A program made the translations under genes and the position numbers. Under the pieces are notes generated by a model. That model made no database searches. It was not told the DNA's origin and worked only from the letters and a program-made list of their open reading frames with translations. A stretch of DNA of 64,000 nucleotides from positions 34,945 to 98,944 of the forward strand of contig NZ_MDDV01000014.1 of NCBI RefSeq assembly GCF_001854885.1, in the 5' to 3' direction. Of this stretch, positions 29,179-39,259 are shown in pieces (positions within the stretch are counted from its first letter, which is position 1; each line of letters begins with the position of its first letter). This stretch comes from Ensifer sp. LCM 4579. GTDB lineage: Bacteria > Pseudomonadota > Alphaproteobacteria > Rhizobiales > Rhizobiaceae.

Positions 29179-30713
29179 CGGCTTTTATCTCCTGCGATAG
29201 CGCTTTCCCGGGGCAGCAGATATGCCGCCACCGACCGGTCCGGGTTAAGGTATTTCCTAGCAACCGCCTGAACCTCTACCGCCGTTACGGCGTGGATCCT
29301 CGACGGCCATTCGTCCACGTCGTACGCGGTGTTACCGGTCGCAAGCGCCGCCCCGTAAATGTGGGCCGTCCCCAACTGGCTGTCGCGTGCGAAGACCATG
29401 GAGCGCACCAAGCGGTTTTTGGCCTTCTCGAGCTCGACATCCGTAACGCCGTACTCGATGATTTTCCGAACTTCAGCATCGATCGCATCCTCCACCGCCT
29501 CGATCTTCGCTTCGCCCCGCGGCGAGCCATAAAGCGTGAAGCTCGACGGATCGAGCGACCTTCCGTTGAAATAGGCGCCGCCCGAGGAGGCTATTCCCTG
29601 TTTAACCACCAATTGCTGATAGATCCGGCTGCGGTTTCCTCCGCCGAGAATCTCCGCCAGGATATCGAGAGCTTCCGCTTCGCCCGGCCCGGCCGTTCCA
29701 TAGGACGTCGTCACCCATGACTTTTCGTAGGTCGGCACGGTCACGCGCCTATCAGTGAGCACCACGGTCCGTTTAGTGTTCTGCTCCGGCTCCCGTGGCC
29801 TCACCCGCTCCGGCAGGTTCTGACCGCGCGGCAGGGCCCCGAAAGTCTTGTCAGCTAACCGCCACACCGTCCTGGCGTCCACGTCGCCTGCCACGACCAA
29901 GACGGCGTTGTTCGGGGCATAGTAGCGATCGTAGAACGCCAGGGCGTCCCCGCAATTAAGCTGTTCCATTTCGTGCATCCAGCCGAGCGTCGGGATGCGG
30001 TAAGGATGATTCTGATACAGGGTCGCCTGCATCTCCTCCTCGAGAAGCTGCTCTGGATTGTTCTCGACGCGCCAGCGCCGCTCCTCAAGAATGACATCGC
30101 GCTCGGGGAAGATCACTGCGTCGGTGAGTACGAGATCGCGCATCCGGTCAGCTTCAAATTCCATCATTGTTCCGAGCGCCTCCGGCGTGACGGTCTGATA
30201 GTAGGCGGTGTAGTCGGATGACGTGAAGGCGTTCTCCTCACCGCCGATCTCCGCGACCTTTGCGCTAAACTCGCCTGGCGGATGCTTCTTCGTGCCCTTG
30301 AACATCAGATGCTCCAGGAAATGAGCGATGCCGGATTTGCCGGGTGGCTCGTCGGCGCTGCCGACCTTGTACCAGACCATCTGCGTGACGATCGGCGCCC
30401 GGTGATCGGGTATGACGACCACCTCCATGCCGTTGGTCAGCATGAAATTTGCAATCTCGGCTTCGGGACGCGGGACCTCGACCGCCGCCACTTCCGAGGT
30501 CATCAGAGATTGCAACGCGACCATACTCAGGGCAAATGCACGCATTCGCGAAACCACTCGAGCATGTTTCATCCGCCACCAGGGTAAAAGCGCCTGTGCG
30601 GTCTTGGCTCGAACATTACTTCGCGAGTACCGCCTCTTCCTTCGTCTGCACCTGGAACGTGCTGCGGTAAGGTGGCCGGGCGCAGGCCCTGGCTTCAAGC
30701 ATTGTGCTGACAT
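29175..30713 (-). CDS. y4wA: M16 zinc protease, catalytic subunit (y4wA-like)
   Basis: Inverzincin metallopeptidase. The inverted zinc motif is HFLEH, followed by the glutamate region [16 protein letters not shown]; the C-terminal half has the second M16 domain. The ATG at 30713 has GGAG nine bases upstream and sits about 35 bases after the predicted sigma54 start site, giving 512 residues. An internal ATG at 30572 would place a signal peptide ([21 protein letters not shown]) nearer the terminus, so export may use that start or tolerate the extension. With the overlapping y4wB-like gene it forms a protease pair whose substrate is unknown; NifA control implies a nodule role. Confidence 0.9.
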   Translation of the reverse strand: MSAQCLKPGPAPGHLTAARSRCRRRKRRYSRSNVRAKTAQALLPWWRMKHARVVSRMRAFALSMVALQSLMTSEVAAVEVPRPEAEIANFMLTNGMEVVVIPDHRAPIVTQMVWYKVGSADEPPGKSGIAHFLEHLMFKGTKKHPPGEFSAKVAEIGGEENAFTSSDYTAYYQTVTPEALGTMMEFEADRMRDLVLTDAVIFPERDVILEERRWRVENNPEQLLEEEMQATLYQNHPYRIPTLGWMHEMEQLNCGDALAFYDRYYAPNNAVLVVAGDVDARTVWRLADKTFGALPRGQNLPERVRPREPEQNTKRTVVLTDRRVTVPTYEKSWVTTSYGTAGPGEAEALDILAEILGGGNRSRIYQQLVVKQGIASSGGAYFNGRSLDPSSFTLYGSPRGEAKIEAVEDAIDAEVRKIIEYGVTDVELEKAKNRLVRSMVFARDSQLGTAHIYGAALATGNTAYDVDEWPSRIHAVTAVEVQAVARKYLNPDRSVAAYLLPRESAIAGDKSR

Positions 30714-30759
30714 CTAGGCATTCTCCGCACGATTATCGTCGTTGATAACGCGTCTGCGG

Positions 30760-30775
30760 AGCAACGTGCGTGCCG
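30760..30775 (-). promoter_or_regulatory. Sigma54 (-24/-12) promoter of the M16 protease pair
   Basis: The minus strand reads CGGCACGCACGTTGCT, with GG and GC separated by exactly ten bases as required for RpoN promoters. Only the first base departs from the TGGCAC-N5-TTGC consensus. It lies about 47 bases upstream of the ATG at 30713. Confidence 0.8.
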
Positions 30776-30837
30776 AACGAAAAACGGGTTTAAATACAAG
30801 CCTATCGATCGAACCGGCCATGTAAGCATTCCGACAT

Positions 30838-30853
30838 TGTCGTAGGTCGGACA
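30838..30853 (-). promoter_or_regulatory. NifA upstream activator site of the protease pair
   Basis: TGTCGTAGGTCGGACA is a perfect TGT-N10-ACA, 62 bases upstream of the -24 element. Spacing and order match NifA-activated promoters. Confidence 0.8.
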
Positions 30854-31272
30854 ATGGCAGCCACGTTGAGCTGTTGCACACCTGGTTGCCAAAAGTGGGC
30901 CTAACAGCGACGGGCTCGGCACCTAGACTCTCGATTCAGCTTCCTGGATTGTAGCCGCCGTGGCTGCGCTTCCTTTAGAACGGCCGGAAGTCACCATGGC
31001 GCTGGGTGTTTTGACCTCCGCGGCCTCGCGACAGTTGAGCATGAACAATACCCGCTTGCGAACCGTCCTATGCCTCCTTAGGCGAGTGGCACCGCAAGCT
31101 ATTTCTGCTTCAACGCCGAGTCAGCGGGATTTGCCTGACAGGGTCAATAGTGGAGGTCGAACACCAGCGGGCGTCCATGCATCTTGAGGCCGAGTCCTGG
31201 CGAGCATTAGTCGGCGCCGATAACACGTTGACGCAGCGCGAGACTTCCCTGAGATTGCTTTTTTCTGTTCAA

Positions 31273-31286
31273 ATGATCTGGATCAA
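31273..31286 (+). promoter_or_regulatory. Possible Fnr/FixK box upstream of the P450
   Basis: ATGATCTGGATCAA differs from TTGAT-N4-ATCAA only at the first base. It lies 255 bases before the P450 start, which requires a long leader, so the assignment is tentative. The rest of 30854-31541 holds no recognisable gene. Confidence 0.4.
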
Positions 31287-31541
31287 AGACGCGTGCGTAT
31301 GGATGCGAAATCGTTGTCGTGTCAATTCGTTATCGCAGTTGCAGAGATCATGCCCGCGCCACATTCCCGTGAATCCATTTCGCGAAGTGATGGCGACTGT
31401 CGCCGTTATGCTCATCATCGTGCAGGACGCCTGGAGAGGCGCTCAAAGACATACACGATCTCAACTGAAACGGACGACTTGGAGACGACTGCAGCGCCCT
31501 GCGACGAATGCAGGAGATGGTGTCACCTAAGGAGCTTCTTG

Positions 31542-32903
31542 ATGGATGCGAGCATTGATCGGGCACCACCGTTTCCGGTGACCAAGCACTCGACCGCCAA
31601 GGCATTCTTGGCCATGATCAAGAATCCGCTGGACGCACTGCCTCCGGCCGTGTTCAAGGAGCCCATTGTCTTTACCGGGCGGATGGGCAATCTGCAGGTG
31701 TATCTGACCGACCCAGTCCTTATCCACGAGACGCTCGTGGAGAATGCGGACCGCCTTAGCAAGGGCGAGCACATTAGGCGCATGTTGGGGCCTGCGTTAG
31801 GCCGAGGTTTGCTAACTGGCGACGGTGCGCACTGGAAATGGCAGCGACAGTCCGTGGCCGCCGCTTTCCGGCACGAAAGGCTTCTTGAACTCCAGCCTGC
31901 GATGATTGCCGCCGCTGAAGAAACCAAGGCCCGCTGGCTTCGGCGGCGCGGCGAAGTTCTGGACGTGGGCCATGAGATGATGCGCACGACCTTCGGCATC
32001 ATTGTGGATACGATGATGTCGGGCGGGCACGGCATCGATGTCGCTCGCGTCGAGCGGAGCGTAACGGATTTTCTTGAACCGAGCGGTTGGACATTCGCTT
32101 TTGGGATGATTGGCGTACCCGAGTGGCTGCCGTATCCAGGCCGCACGAAAGCACGCTCTGCTGTCGCTTTTCTCCGGGCGAGCCTAGCGGCGGTGATCGC
32201 GAAGCGCCGACAGCAACCGAATGAAAGGCATGACCTCGTCTCGATGATGTTGATGGCGTCTGACCCGGAATCCGGCCGTGCGATGAGCGACGAGGAGATC
32301 GTTGATAACCTGATGACCTTCATCACTGCGGGCCATGAGACGACAGCGCTCGGCCTGGCTTGGACACTTCACCTTCTCGCCCGGCATCCGGAAGATGAGG
32401 CGAAGGTCGTCAGGGAGATTACGCACGTTACTGGAGGCGGGCCAGTCCTCCCCGAACATCTGGCGCACCTCGTCTATACGAAGCAGGTGTTTTCGGAGGC
32501 CATGCGCCTTTTTCCGCCAGCGCCGATCATCACGCGCACGGCAATTGCAGATTTTCGGCTTGACCGGTACCTGATCCCCGCGGGCACGGTCTTTTTCATC
32601 CCGATCTATGCAGTGCACCGTAAACCTGACCTGTGGCGGGATGCAGAAAGCTTCGATCCTACGCGGTTCGAGCCGGAAAACGCCCGCACCCGCCACCGAT
32701 ATGCATATATGCCCTTTGGTGCGGGGCCACGCGTTTGTATTGGCAACGCCTTCGCTCTTATGGAAGCCGTTGCCGTGCTTGCTGTCCTGCTTCAGTCGTT
32801 CAAGTTGAATAACTGTACCGACACCCCACCGCGGCGCGTGATGAAGGTCACGCTGCGGCCTCATCCAAACATTTTGATGTCGGTTCGCCGGCGAAGGGAG
32901 TGA
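31542..32903 (+). CDS. Cytochrome P450
   Basis: 453-residue soluble P450. I see the oxygen-binding helix motif TAGHETT, ExxR in EAMRLFPP and the haem loop FGAGPRVCIGNAF with the Cys ligand. The frame is open from 31293, but ATG 31542 has AAGGAG seven bases upstream and gives the normal length. The sequence style, with its CIGNAFA motif, resembles the fatty-acid/CYP4-BM3-like branch more than the typical bacterial class I enzymes, so a lipid or terpenoid substrate is possible. It stands alone between the NifA-controlled proteases and ACC deaminase; no ferredoxin partner is adjacent. Confidence 0.92.
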   Translation: MDASIDRAPPFPVTKHSTAKAFLAMIKNPLDALPPAVFKEPIVFTGRMGNLQVYLTDPVLIHETLVENADRLSKGEHIRRMLGPALGRGLLTGDGAHWKWQRQSVAAAFRHERLLELQPAMIAAAEETKARWLRRRGEVLDVGHEMMRTTFGIIVDTMMSGGHGIDVARVERSVTDFLEPSGWTFAFGMIGVPEWLPYPGRTKARSAVAFLRASLAAVIAKRRQQPNERHDLVSMMLMASDPESGRAMSDEEIVDNLMTFITAGHETTALGLAWTLHLLARHPEDEAKVVREITHVTGGGPVLPEHLAHLVYTKQVFSEAMRLFPPAPIITRTAIADFRLDRYLIPAGTVFFIPIYAVHRKPDLWRDAESFDPTRFEPENARTRHRYAYMPFGAGPRVCIGNAFALMEAVAVLAVLLQSFKLNNCTDTPPRRVMKVTLRPHPNILMSVRRRRE

Positions 32904-33238
32904 TAAAGTCCAAGGACGCCATACGTCAGTAAGGATTCGATTTGTCGCGATGAATGCCCCGGTCTTTGAAGGCTGGGGAAGATGATTAGGCTGCCGATTT
33001 GCCAGTCTGCTGGACGTGAGCCAGGAACTGTTAAGGCTCAGGTTGCGGATCGCCTGAATGAAGCTGTCGTTTGTTGTAGTCCTACTAAATGAAGTGGGGA
33101 AGGTGCTCTGTGATCTCTTCGAAGGCTATGGGTTAAGCCTCCTCGACCTTCTTCGTATTCATAAAGCTTTTCGGCTTTGGCGTAAGGATTGCCGCGGCAT
33201 GTTCCTGTTCTTATCGGACGCCGCGGCCCGACGCGGCG
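32904..33238. other. Intergenic stretch
   Basis: 335 bases between the convergent P450 and acdS genes. A 71-codon plus-strand frame at 33058 overlaps the acdS 3' end and has no recognisable product. No clear terminator was found. Confidence 0.4.
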
Positions 33239-34252
33239 TCAGCCTTCGCGAAACGTATAGCTGTAGCCATTGATAGCTGGCGCACCACCGAGATGTGCGT
33301 AGAGAACCCGCGATCCTTCTGGGAAGAAGCCTTTCTTGATGAGATCGACCATTCCCTGCATTGATTTACCCTCGTAGACCGGATCAGTAATGATGCCTTC
33401 AAGCCGTGCACACAAGCGAATAGCCTCCTTCGTTTCCTCGGACGGAATGCCATAACATGGGTGTGCATACTCCTCGAGCAAGACCACATCGTCCTCAACG
33501 ATTTCCATTCCTGGGTCGACCAGATTTGCTGTATGGCGGGCAATGCTTAGTACTTGCGCCTTGGTTTGGGCGGGAGTAGCCGAGGCATCGATACCAATCA
33601 CGTTGCGCTGTCGGCCGTCTTTGGCGAATCCGACGAGCATGCCGGCATGGGTCGACCCGGTGACGGTGCATAATACAACGTAGTCGAAGGCAAACCCAAG
33701 TTGCTTCTCCTGAGCGCGCACCTCCTCCGCGAACCCTACGTAGCCGAGGCCGCCATAATTGTGAACGGAAGCCCCAGCAGGGATTGCATAAGGCGTGCCA
33801 CCTCTTGATTTAACGTCCGCTAGCGCCTGTTCCCAACTGTGTCGAATACCAATGTCAAAGCCCCCGTCCACAAGGCGCACCTCTGCGCCCATGATGCGGC
33901 TCAACAAAATGTTGCCGACCCGATCATATACGGCGTCTTCATGCGGCACCCAGCTCTCCTGCACCAGGAGGCATTTCATGCCGATCTTGGCGGCGACGGC
34001 GGCAACCATCCGCGTGTGGTTGGACTGTACGCCGCCGATAGAAACGAGGGTGTCTGCCTTGGAGGCGATCGCCTCTGGAATGATATATTCGAGCTTGCGG
34101 AGCTTGTTTCCACCAAATGCAAGACCTGAGTTGCAGTCCTCGCGCTTGGCGTAGATTTCGACTTTATCTCCAAGGTGTTTTCCGAGGCGATCAAGCTTCT
34201 CAACAGGAGTCGGTCCAAAGGTGAGCGGGTAGCGCTCAAACTTTTCTAGCAT
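33239..34252 (-). CDS. acdS: 1-aminocyclopropane-1-carboxylate deaminase
   Basis: PLP enzyme converting ACC, the plant ethylene precursor, to 2-oxobutyrate and ammonia in the cytoplasm. The product is 337 residues, exactly the family length. The PLP lysine lies in [11 protein letters not shown], and [22 protein letters not shown] and the C-terminal [10 protein letters not shown] are characteristic; Glu and Leu in [11 protein letters not shown] fit true ACC deaminases. The ATG at 34252 has GGAGAG upstream. Lowering ethylene aids nodulation. In Mesorhizobium the island acdS is NifA-controlled; here I see no clear NifA/sigma54 pair, and a LysR gene, not an Lrp-type acdR, lies upstream. Confidence 0.95.
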   Translation of the reverse strand: MLEKFERYPLTFGPTPVEKLDRLGKHLGDKVEIYAKREDCNSGLAFGGNKLRKLEYIIPEAIASKADTLVSIGGVQSNHTRMVAAVAAKIGMKCLLVQESWVPHEDAVYDRVGNILLSRIMGAEVRLVDGGFDIGIRHSWEQALADVKSRGGTPYAIPAGASVHNYGGLGYVGFAEEVRAQEKQLGFAFDYVVLCTVTGSTHAGMLVGFAKDGRQRNVIGIDASATPAQTKAQVLSIARHTANLVDPGMEIVEDDVVLLEEYAHPCYGIPSEETKEAIRLCARLEGIITDPVYEGKSMQGMVDLIKKGFFPEGSRVLYAHLGGAPAINGYSYTFREG

Positions 34253-34489
34253 GTTCTCTCCAGGAATACGTGCCAGGAATACGTGATTTATAGCCCCCTG
34301 CCCATCGCAGCGACTCACCTTAGCGTCTTTCGCTGCTACATCTCAAACTGCTTTCTTGTCGCAGTGTGCGTAGTTGAAGAGGCCTCAACGTCGGCATGAC
34401 CGGTTCTCAGATGGTAAGTGATGCGATCCAGTAAGAGCTGCGTGAGGTGGGCGTGCTTGGAGGTGCATGCCTCGCAGGGGCGTTCCCGA

Positions 34490-35503
34490 TCACTCAGTCT
34501 CGGTAGCATTTGATTTCGTGTTCGGCCCGCTCCGGCTGGGCCGTGCTGCAGCAGCTATTTCGTGGCGGAGCCAACGATGTTCCAGGTCGCGATGGGAACG
34601 CTCGTGCCAGATCAATGCAACCTCGTAGGGCGCCAGCTCCACGGGGGGATCGATAAGCGTGAGCGGCAGCATGGCGGCGATCCGGCTTGCAACGCGATGC
34701 GGTACGACTAGCACTAAGTCGGTTGCCGCGATCACCACAGCCGCTGTCAGCACATTGGAGAGCACTATTGGATGGCGATCCGATAGTCCCAGCTTGATCA
34801 GCCCGTCATAGACCTGACCAAATCGGTCATTGGAGTCGGAGACGATGGAGGCGTGGCGCAATGCAGCAAAGGTCCCGATACTCCATTCTTGCTCCAGAGC
34901 TGGGTGGTCATGGCGCAGCAGGCAAGCAAAGCGGTCGGCGTAGAGCTTGCGCCGCAAGAAGCCGGGAGGTGCCGTACCGATCTGCCCGACAGCCAAATCG
35001 ATGTCACCTTGCTCAAGGCGGCGCAGTGCACCCTCCAAGAGCGGATCGGTAACAATGTCTAGATGAGGCGCGCACTCGTGCAGACGCGGCAATAGACGCG
35101 GCAGCACTATCAGCGCTTGATGATCGGGCATCGCGATTGTTGCCTTCCACCGCATGTCGCTCCGGGCAAAACTGCGAGTTAGCATCTCACGGATCGCCTT
35201 CATCACCGAGGGCAGCATTTTGGCCAAGCGTTCGGCCTGCGGCGTCCGAACCAAGCCGCTCGAGCCCCGAACCAAAAGATCGTCATCGAACATGCCACGC
35301 AGCCTTGACAACGCTCGGCTCATTGCCGGTTGACTTCGGCCGACGTGTTGGGCCGCATGCGTGACGTTGCGGTACTGCAGTAGCGCTTCGAGCTCCACCA
35401 GCAGGTTTAGGTCGATTGATGCCAGGTTCGGCATCTGCCGTTGCTGCGCGGCGTCATCTTCGCCGATGATCGCAAGTGATCCCTTCCAAGCAGGTTGATC
35501 CAT
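34490..35503 (-). CDS. LysR-family transcriptional regulator
   Basis: 337 residues. The N-terminal winged helix is IDLNLLVELEALLQYRNVTHAAQHVGRSQPAMSRALSRLR, followed by the effector domain (TIAMPDHQALIVLPRLLPRL). It belongs to the NodD/NahR-like branch in which the protein starts with the LNLL motif, but it lacks the conserved NodD C-terminal wording. AGGAG precedes the ATG at 35503. It lies upstream of acdS on the same strand with 237 bases between, so it may control acdS or an adjacent gene. The ligand is unknown. Confidence 0.9.
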   Translation of the reverse strand: MDQPAWKGSLAIIGEDDAAQQRQMPNLASIDLNLLVELEALLQYRNVTHAAQHVGRSQPAMSRALSRLRGMFDDDLLVRGSSGLVRTPQAERLAKMLPSVMKAIREMLTRSFARSDMRWKATIAMPDHQALIVLPRLLPRLHECAPHLDIVTDPLLEGALRRLEQGDIDLAVGQIGTAPPGFLRRKLYADRFACLLRHDHPALEQEWSIGTFAALRHASIVSDSNDRFGQVYDGLIKLGLSDRHPIVLSNVLTAAVVIAATDLVLVVPHRVASRIAAMLPLTLIDPPVELAPYEVALIWHERSHRDLEHRWLRHEIAAAARPSRSGPNTKSNATETE

Positions 35504-36535
35504 GATTTATTCTCCTCGGAGACTGGTGTCTAAGGCCAAATCCTCGGGCTCTCTGAGAGGGATGAAAGAACTTCCTTTGTCTCGTGTTGGTTGGACGCGC
35601 TTTGGCCACGCTGACGTGCTCAAGGGACCTAACGCATCGCAACCGTTCCTCTTGGGGCTGGCGTGTCCGAACTTCCACTTATGCCTCCAATGAATCTCTA
35701 TCGAATTCCCCAAGAGTGGAAAAATTGACTCTTCGCATGGCTAGCATTCACGCCATGGATAGTACGCGTATTAATGATCTAGTGATCAAATCTGCTCGTT
35801 TGCTCAAAGGCAGGTGAGCAGCGCGCAAAAGCGCCTCACCTCTGATGTTGGGAAAGCTACATTGCCGCCATCCGGCTCGGGGCAGTCCGCAATTGGGCTT
35901 TGGTGACCACAAAGCGGACGCCGTCTCGTTGCACTCCCTCGGAACGAGTGCCTCAACGATATCCGAAGCGCATGATGGGATACGCAGTTTGCATGGCAAG
36001 GAAAGGGCGGCGGGCAGTATTAGTTCCCATTCCTTTAGCTATCGGAGAGATGCCATTGATGTATCCAGGAAAGCTTCGGTCCGCGGCACGTCCAACCAAG
36101 ATGATCCGACCCGGGCAGCACACTGCCGACGCGAAGGTGGCGGCGTCAGCGCGCTTTGCCGGCCAAGCGTGGATGCTTAATGCGTGGTGCTCTCATGGCA
36201 GTTTGAGCGGTGAAATGGCCGACGACAGTCGGCTGCACGCAAAGTGGCGCGGTCACGTTGCGGTCGATGCTCCTCGGAGCGCGGGGAACCTGACCCGATG
36301 TCAAGGTCTGCGCGTCTTGGCATTTCGCAGTGTAGAGAACAGCTCGGTCGCGCAGTGATGTCTACAGTTCTACATCATCTTGACTGCCTCAGGCAGGGCA
36401 AGCGAGCTACCGCCTCCTCTCTTTTGTCGTTGCATGGAGATCCGTGGCGGGCCCCGAGAACCCCAGCCGACGACGCCGATTCGGCAATGGAGTTTACTAT
36501 TTGGATGTCAAACAGCCGTACTGCGGGTAGCAAGC
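35504..36535. other. 1-kb region between divergent LysR and nodD genes
   Basis: No convincing gene. I looked for a nod box (ATC-N9-GAT repeats) and found none that holds up. It contains the hairpin at 35812-35841. Confidence 0.4.
35812..35841. repeat. Long inverted repeat
   Basis: AGGTGAG at 35812-35818 pairs with CTCACCT at 35835-35841, and inner GCGC pairs extend the stem around a short A-rich loop. There is no T-run on either side, so it is more likely a protein-binding or RNA structure than a terminator. Confidence 0.5.
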
Positions 36536-37468
36536 ATGCGCTATAAGGGCCTTGATCTCAATCTCCTTGTTGCATTCGATGCTCTGACGACCAAACGAAG
36601 CGTCACCGAAGCGGCACGCAGCATCACGCTCAGTCAACCAGCCATGAGTTCTGCCCTGCGCCGGCTACGCGCCTATTTCGGCGATGAGCTGTTTACAATG
36701 CGGGACCGTGAACTTATCCCAACACCGCGTGCGGAAGCGCTTGCCCCTGCAGTCCGCGACGCGCTCTTGCATATTCAGTTTTCCATCATTTCCTGGGACA
36801 CGTTCAACCCGGCCATATCGCAGCGCCGGTTTAGGATCATCCTGTCCGATTTCATGACGCATGTCTTCTTCGAAAAGGTTGTAGAGCGCGTGGCGCGGGA
36901 GGCTCCCGCCGTTGGCTTCGAATTGCTGTCTCCCGACGATGATCCCGATGAATTACTCCGACGCGGTGCAATCGATTTCCTGATTCTCCCGGAACTGTTT
37001 ATGTCGAACGTCTATCCCCAAGCGGCCCTGTTCGACGAGACACTCGTCTGCGTGGGGTGCCCCACGAACCAGCAGCTGCCGCAGCAGCTTTCCTTCGAAA
37101 GATACATGTCGATGGGGCATGTTGCAGCCAAGTTCGGGAGCGCGCTGGCCCCCTCCATCGAAGAATCGTTATTGCTCAGGCACGATATCGAAAAACGCAT
37201 CGAGGTCGTCGCGCCAGCTTTTAGCTTGATCCCGCCGCTGCTATCGGGCACCCACCGTATAGCGACCATACCCCTGAGGCTCGCCCGCCATTTCGCAAAG
37301 ACAATGCCCTTACGGATTGTCGAGCTTCCGCTGCCAGTTCCAGCATTCACCATGGCTGTCCAGTGGCCCACCCTCCACGACAGGGATCAGGCAAGCATCT
37401 GGATGCGGGAAATCCTGCTACAGGAGGCTGCCCGCATAGCTCCGAACAAGCCCACCAGGACGCCCTAA
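36536..37468 (+). CDS. nodD: NodD-family nodulation regulator
   Basis: 310-residue LysR regulator with clear NodD wording: [77 protein letters not shown], and the C-terminal [16 protein letters not shown]. NodD binds nod boxes and responds to plant flavonoids. The frame extends to 36380, but the ATG at 36536 matches the family N-terminus exactly. The effector domain differs in places from well-known NodD1 proteins (for example [10 protein letters not shown]). It could be a NodD2/3-type paralogue; which one cannot be decided here. No nod genes are in this window. Confidence 0.92.
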   Translation: MRYKGLDLNLLVAFDALTTKRSVTEAARSITLSQPAMSSALRRLRAYFGDELFTMRDRELIPTPRAEALAPAVRDALLHIQFSIISWDTFNPAISQRRFRIILSDFMTHVFFEKVVERVAREAPAVGFELLSPDDDPDELLRRGAIDFLILPELFMSNVYPQAALFDETLVCVGCPTNQQLPQQLSFERYMSMGHVAAKFGSALAPSIEESLLLRHDIEKRIEVVAPAFSLIPPLLSGTHRIATIPLRLARHFAKTMPLRIVELPLPVPAFTMAVQWPTLHDRDQASIWMREILLQEAARIAPNKPTRTP

Positions 37469-37605
37469 GTCCAAACGCATTTGAGGGTGCATTTTATCGT
37501 ATGGTGCCATAGCCGCATGCGGATGGGCGCTGTAAAGTTGAATACGCTACGGAAAGGTACCTCCTCGCCCGCCACCACACTAAATGGGTGCTTCCATCAT
37601 TGCGT

Positions 37606-39126
37606 TTAATGCCGCCATCCACTACGCGGTCGGAACGTCGGCGAGGTTCCTTTCAATAGGTCGAGGTAGGCCTGCGCCTTACTCTGCCATTCCATCGGGA
37701 GTTGGCTTAGCTCGGCGCGCGCCGCCGTCGATGGCACGACCCCGAGTGGCGCGGCCACCGAGATCCAATCGACCTGGTGAAATAGGCTTTGCCACCCGCT
37801 CCCGACATAGGGTTCGATATCGATAAAACGCGGTGTCCGTTTTTGAAAGCAGGCCCTTAGCTGGGCATAACTCTCCGGCAACTCGGCCGAAGCAAGATCT
37901 CGCCAGAACGGCGTGTCATTTCTGCTACCATTATAGTGCAGCCGCAGGTAATCCCGAACGCCCGTCCAGGATCGTACGTTTGCCCTGTTGAAGGCTTCGA
38001 TCGCCTGAGCAGGCGCGATTCCGCCTCCGTTGGTGAGAATACGTTCCAAATTCCTCAACTGCTCGAAGGTATGGGCGGCAAGCGCAGCCCCCAGCGGCTC
38101 CACGAATCCGGAAGCCGTGCCGAGTGCCACGACGTTGTTGACCCAGGCAGTTTCAAGATAGCCTTGATCGAATGAAAGCTCGCGCCTTGGTTGGACATCG
38201 CATCCGAAGCGGTGCTGGACCTCCGCTATCGCCATCGTATGGTCCGCATGTCTGCTGCTGAACACATAGCCGGCCTTGGTCGTGCGGTTCAATGGGACCT
38301 CCCAGATCCATCCGGCTGTCATGGCGGTCGAACGGGTTAAGGGCTGACGCGATGATCCTGCCGGCTGAAGATCAAAGGTGATTGCTTGGTCGGTTGGCAA
38401 AACATTTGCGAACGAACGCCAATGTGGATTAAAGGCTGTGCCGAGTCCCATTCTGGCAAGCCCTGAGGCATCGACAGCGAAGTCGACCTCGAGTTGCTCG
38501 CCCTGGAGCTGCAAGGCGCACGCATGGCCTCGATTATCAAGCCTGATGTCACATACCGGGGACTCCCGCGAAGTGATCCCACGTGCCAGGCCAACCCGCT
38601 TCAGGTACTGCTCGAATCCGATATCATCGAAATGGTAGGACGGGTAGAGACCGGACTGGCCGGTCGCCATCAATTCGTCTATCTCCTGGTGCGATGCATT
38701 CCTGGCGATCGCCTCAAACCCCGGGATGCACGTGTGAAGGCTCGCCCCCACCGCGATTCTCGCAGATAGCAGAGGAAAGAAGCCATCGACGTGATGTTCG
38801 ATCTCCGGAATGCCTGGTCCGCCGAACAGGTGATAGTAGCGATCCGGAACTCCTCCGCCAGTCCAATTCTCATAGAGCACACCATGCTTATATGTGGCAC
38901 CGGCTTCACCGATAAAAACGTCCAAGTCGAGATCATTACGACACAGCGTGTCAATCAGGTTGAGCGAGCCCCCCTCCCCGAGGCCAAGTGGAAATAACGC
39001 CGTAGTCTCTATGACCGTGACTTCCACCGCTGGGTCAAAAACACGGGACAATGCAATCGCCGCAAGCCAACCCACAATGCCGCCGCCGATGATCCCTATC
39101 CGCCTTGCATTCCTCAAATCAAGCAT
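37606..39126 (-). CDS. Flavin-dependent halogenase (tryptophan-halogenase family)
   Basis: 506 residues. Features of the PrnA-type family are present: FAD-binding GGGIVGWLAA, the catalytic Lys in TYKHGVLYENW (about residue 80), the WIWEVPL form of the W-x-W-x-(I/V)-P motif, and the active-site Glu in SGFVEPLG. The usual EPLESTGI is changed to EPLGAALA, so substrate or chloride handling may differ. Such enzymes use FADH2, oxygen and halide to halogenate an aromatic group such as tryptophan or a bound precursor. It follows the fdxB/SyrA-like block on the same strand, 133 bases downstream. A flavin reductase at 25.3 kb could supply FADH2. Confidence 0.88.
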   Translation of the reverse strand: MLDLRNARRIGIIGGGIVGWLAAIALSRVFDPAVEVTVIETTALFPLGLGEGGSLNLIDTLCRNDLDLDVFIGEAGATYKHGVLYENWTGGGVPDRYYHLFGGPGIPEIEHHVDGFFPLLSARIAVGASLHTCIPGFEAIARNASHQEIDELMATGQSGLYPSYHFDDIGFEQYLKRVGLARGITSRESPVCDIRLDNRGHACALQLQGEQLEVDFAVDASGLARMGLGTAFNPHWRSFANVLPTDQAITFDLQPAGSSRQPLTRSTAMTAGWIWEVPLNRTTKAGYVFSSRHADHTMAIAEVQHRFGCDVQPRRELSFDQGYLETAWVNNVVALGTASGFVEPLGAALAAHTFEQLRNLERILTNGGGIAPAQAIEAFNRANVRSWTGVRDYLRLHYNGSRNDTPFWRDLASAELPESYAQLRACFQKRTPRFIDIEPYVGSGWQSLFHQVDWISVAAPLGVVPSTAARAELSQLPMEWQSKAQAYLDLLKGTSPTFRPRSGWRH

Positions 39127-39164
39127 TCAATTTCCCGTAGTATTTGCGATTAACTGTCCCGTGA

Positions 39165-39186
39165 GCGAGACGTCGGGTTGTCTCGC
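39165..39186. repeat. Hairpin upstream of the halogenase
   Basis: GCGAGAC at 39165-39171 pairs with GTCTCGC at 39180-39186 around an 8-base loop. It lies 39 bases before the halogenase start and 74 bases after the SyrA-like stop. It may attenuate read-through or bind a regulator; there is no T-run. Confidence 0.4.
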
Positions 39187-39259
39187 CCCTGTGTGATTCC
39201 GACGCGCCGTGACTAAAGGAGATCGCCATAATTCGGCAGCGGTCCTAGGATCAGCAACG

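Noticed and set aside
34253..34290. Sigma54 promoter of acdS (TGGCAC about 25 bases before the start)
   Set aside because: The -12 position reads TG, not GC, transcription would begin at the start codon, and no NifA site lies upstream.
35504..36535. Nod box upstream of nodD
   Set aside because: Scattered ATC and GAT triplets occur, but no run with the spacing of a nod box.
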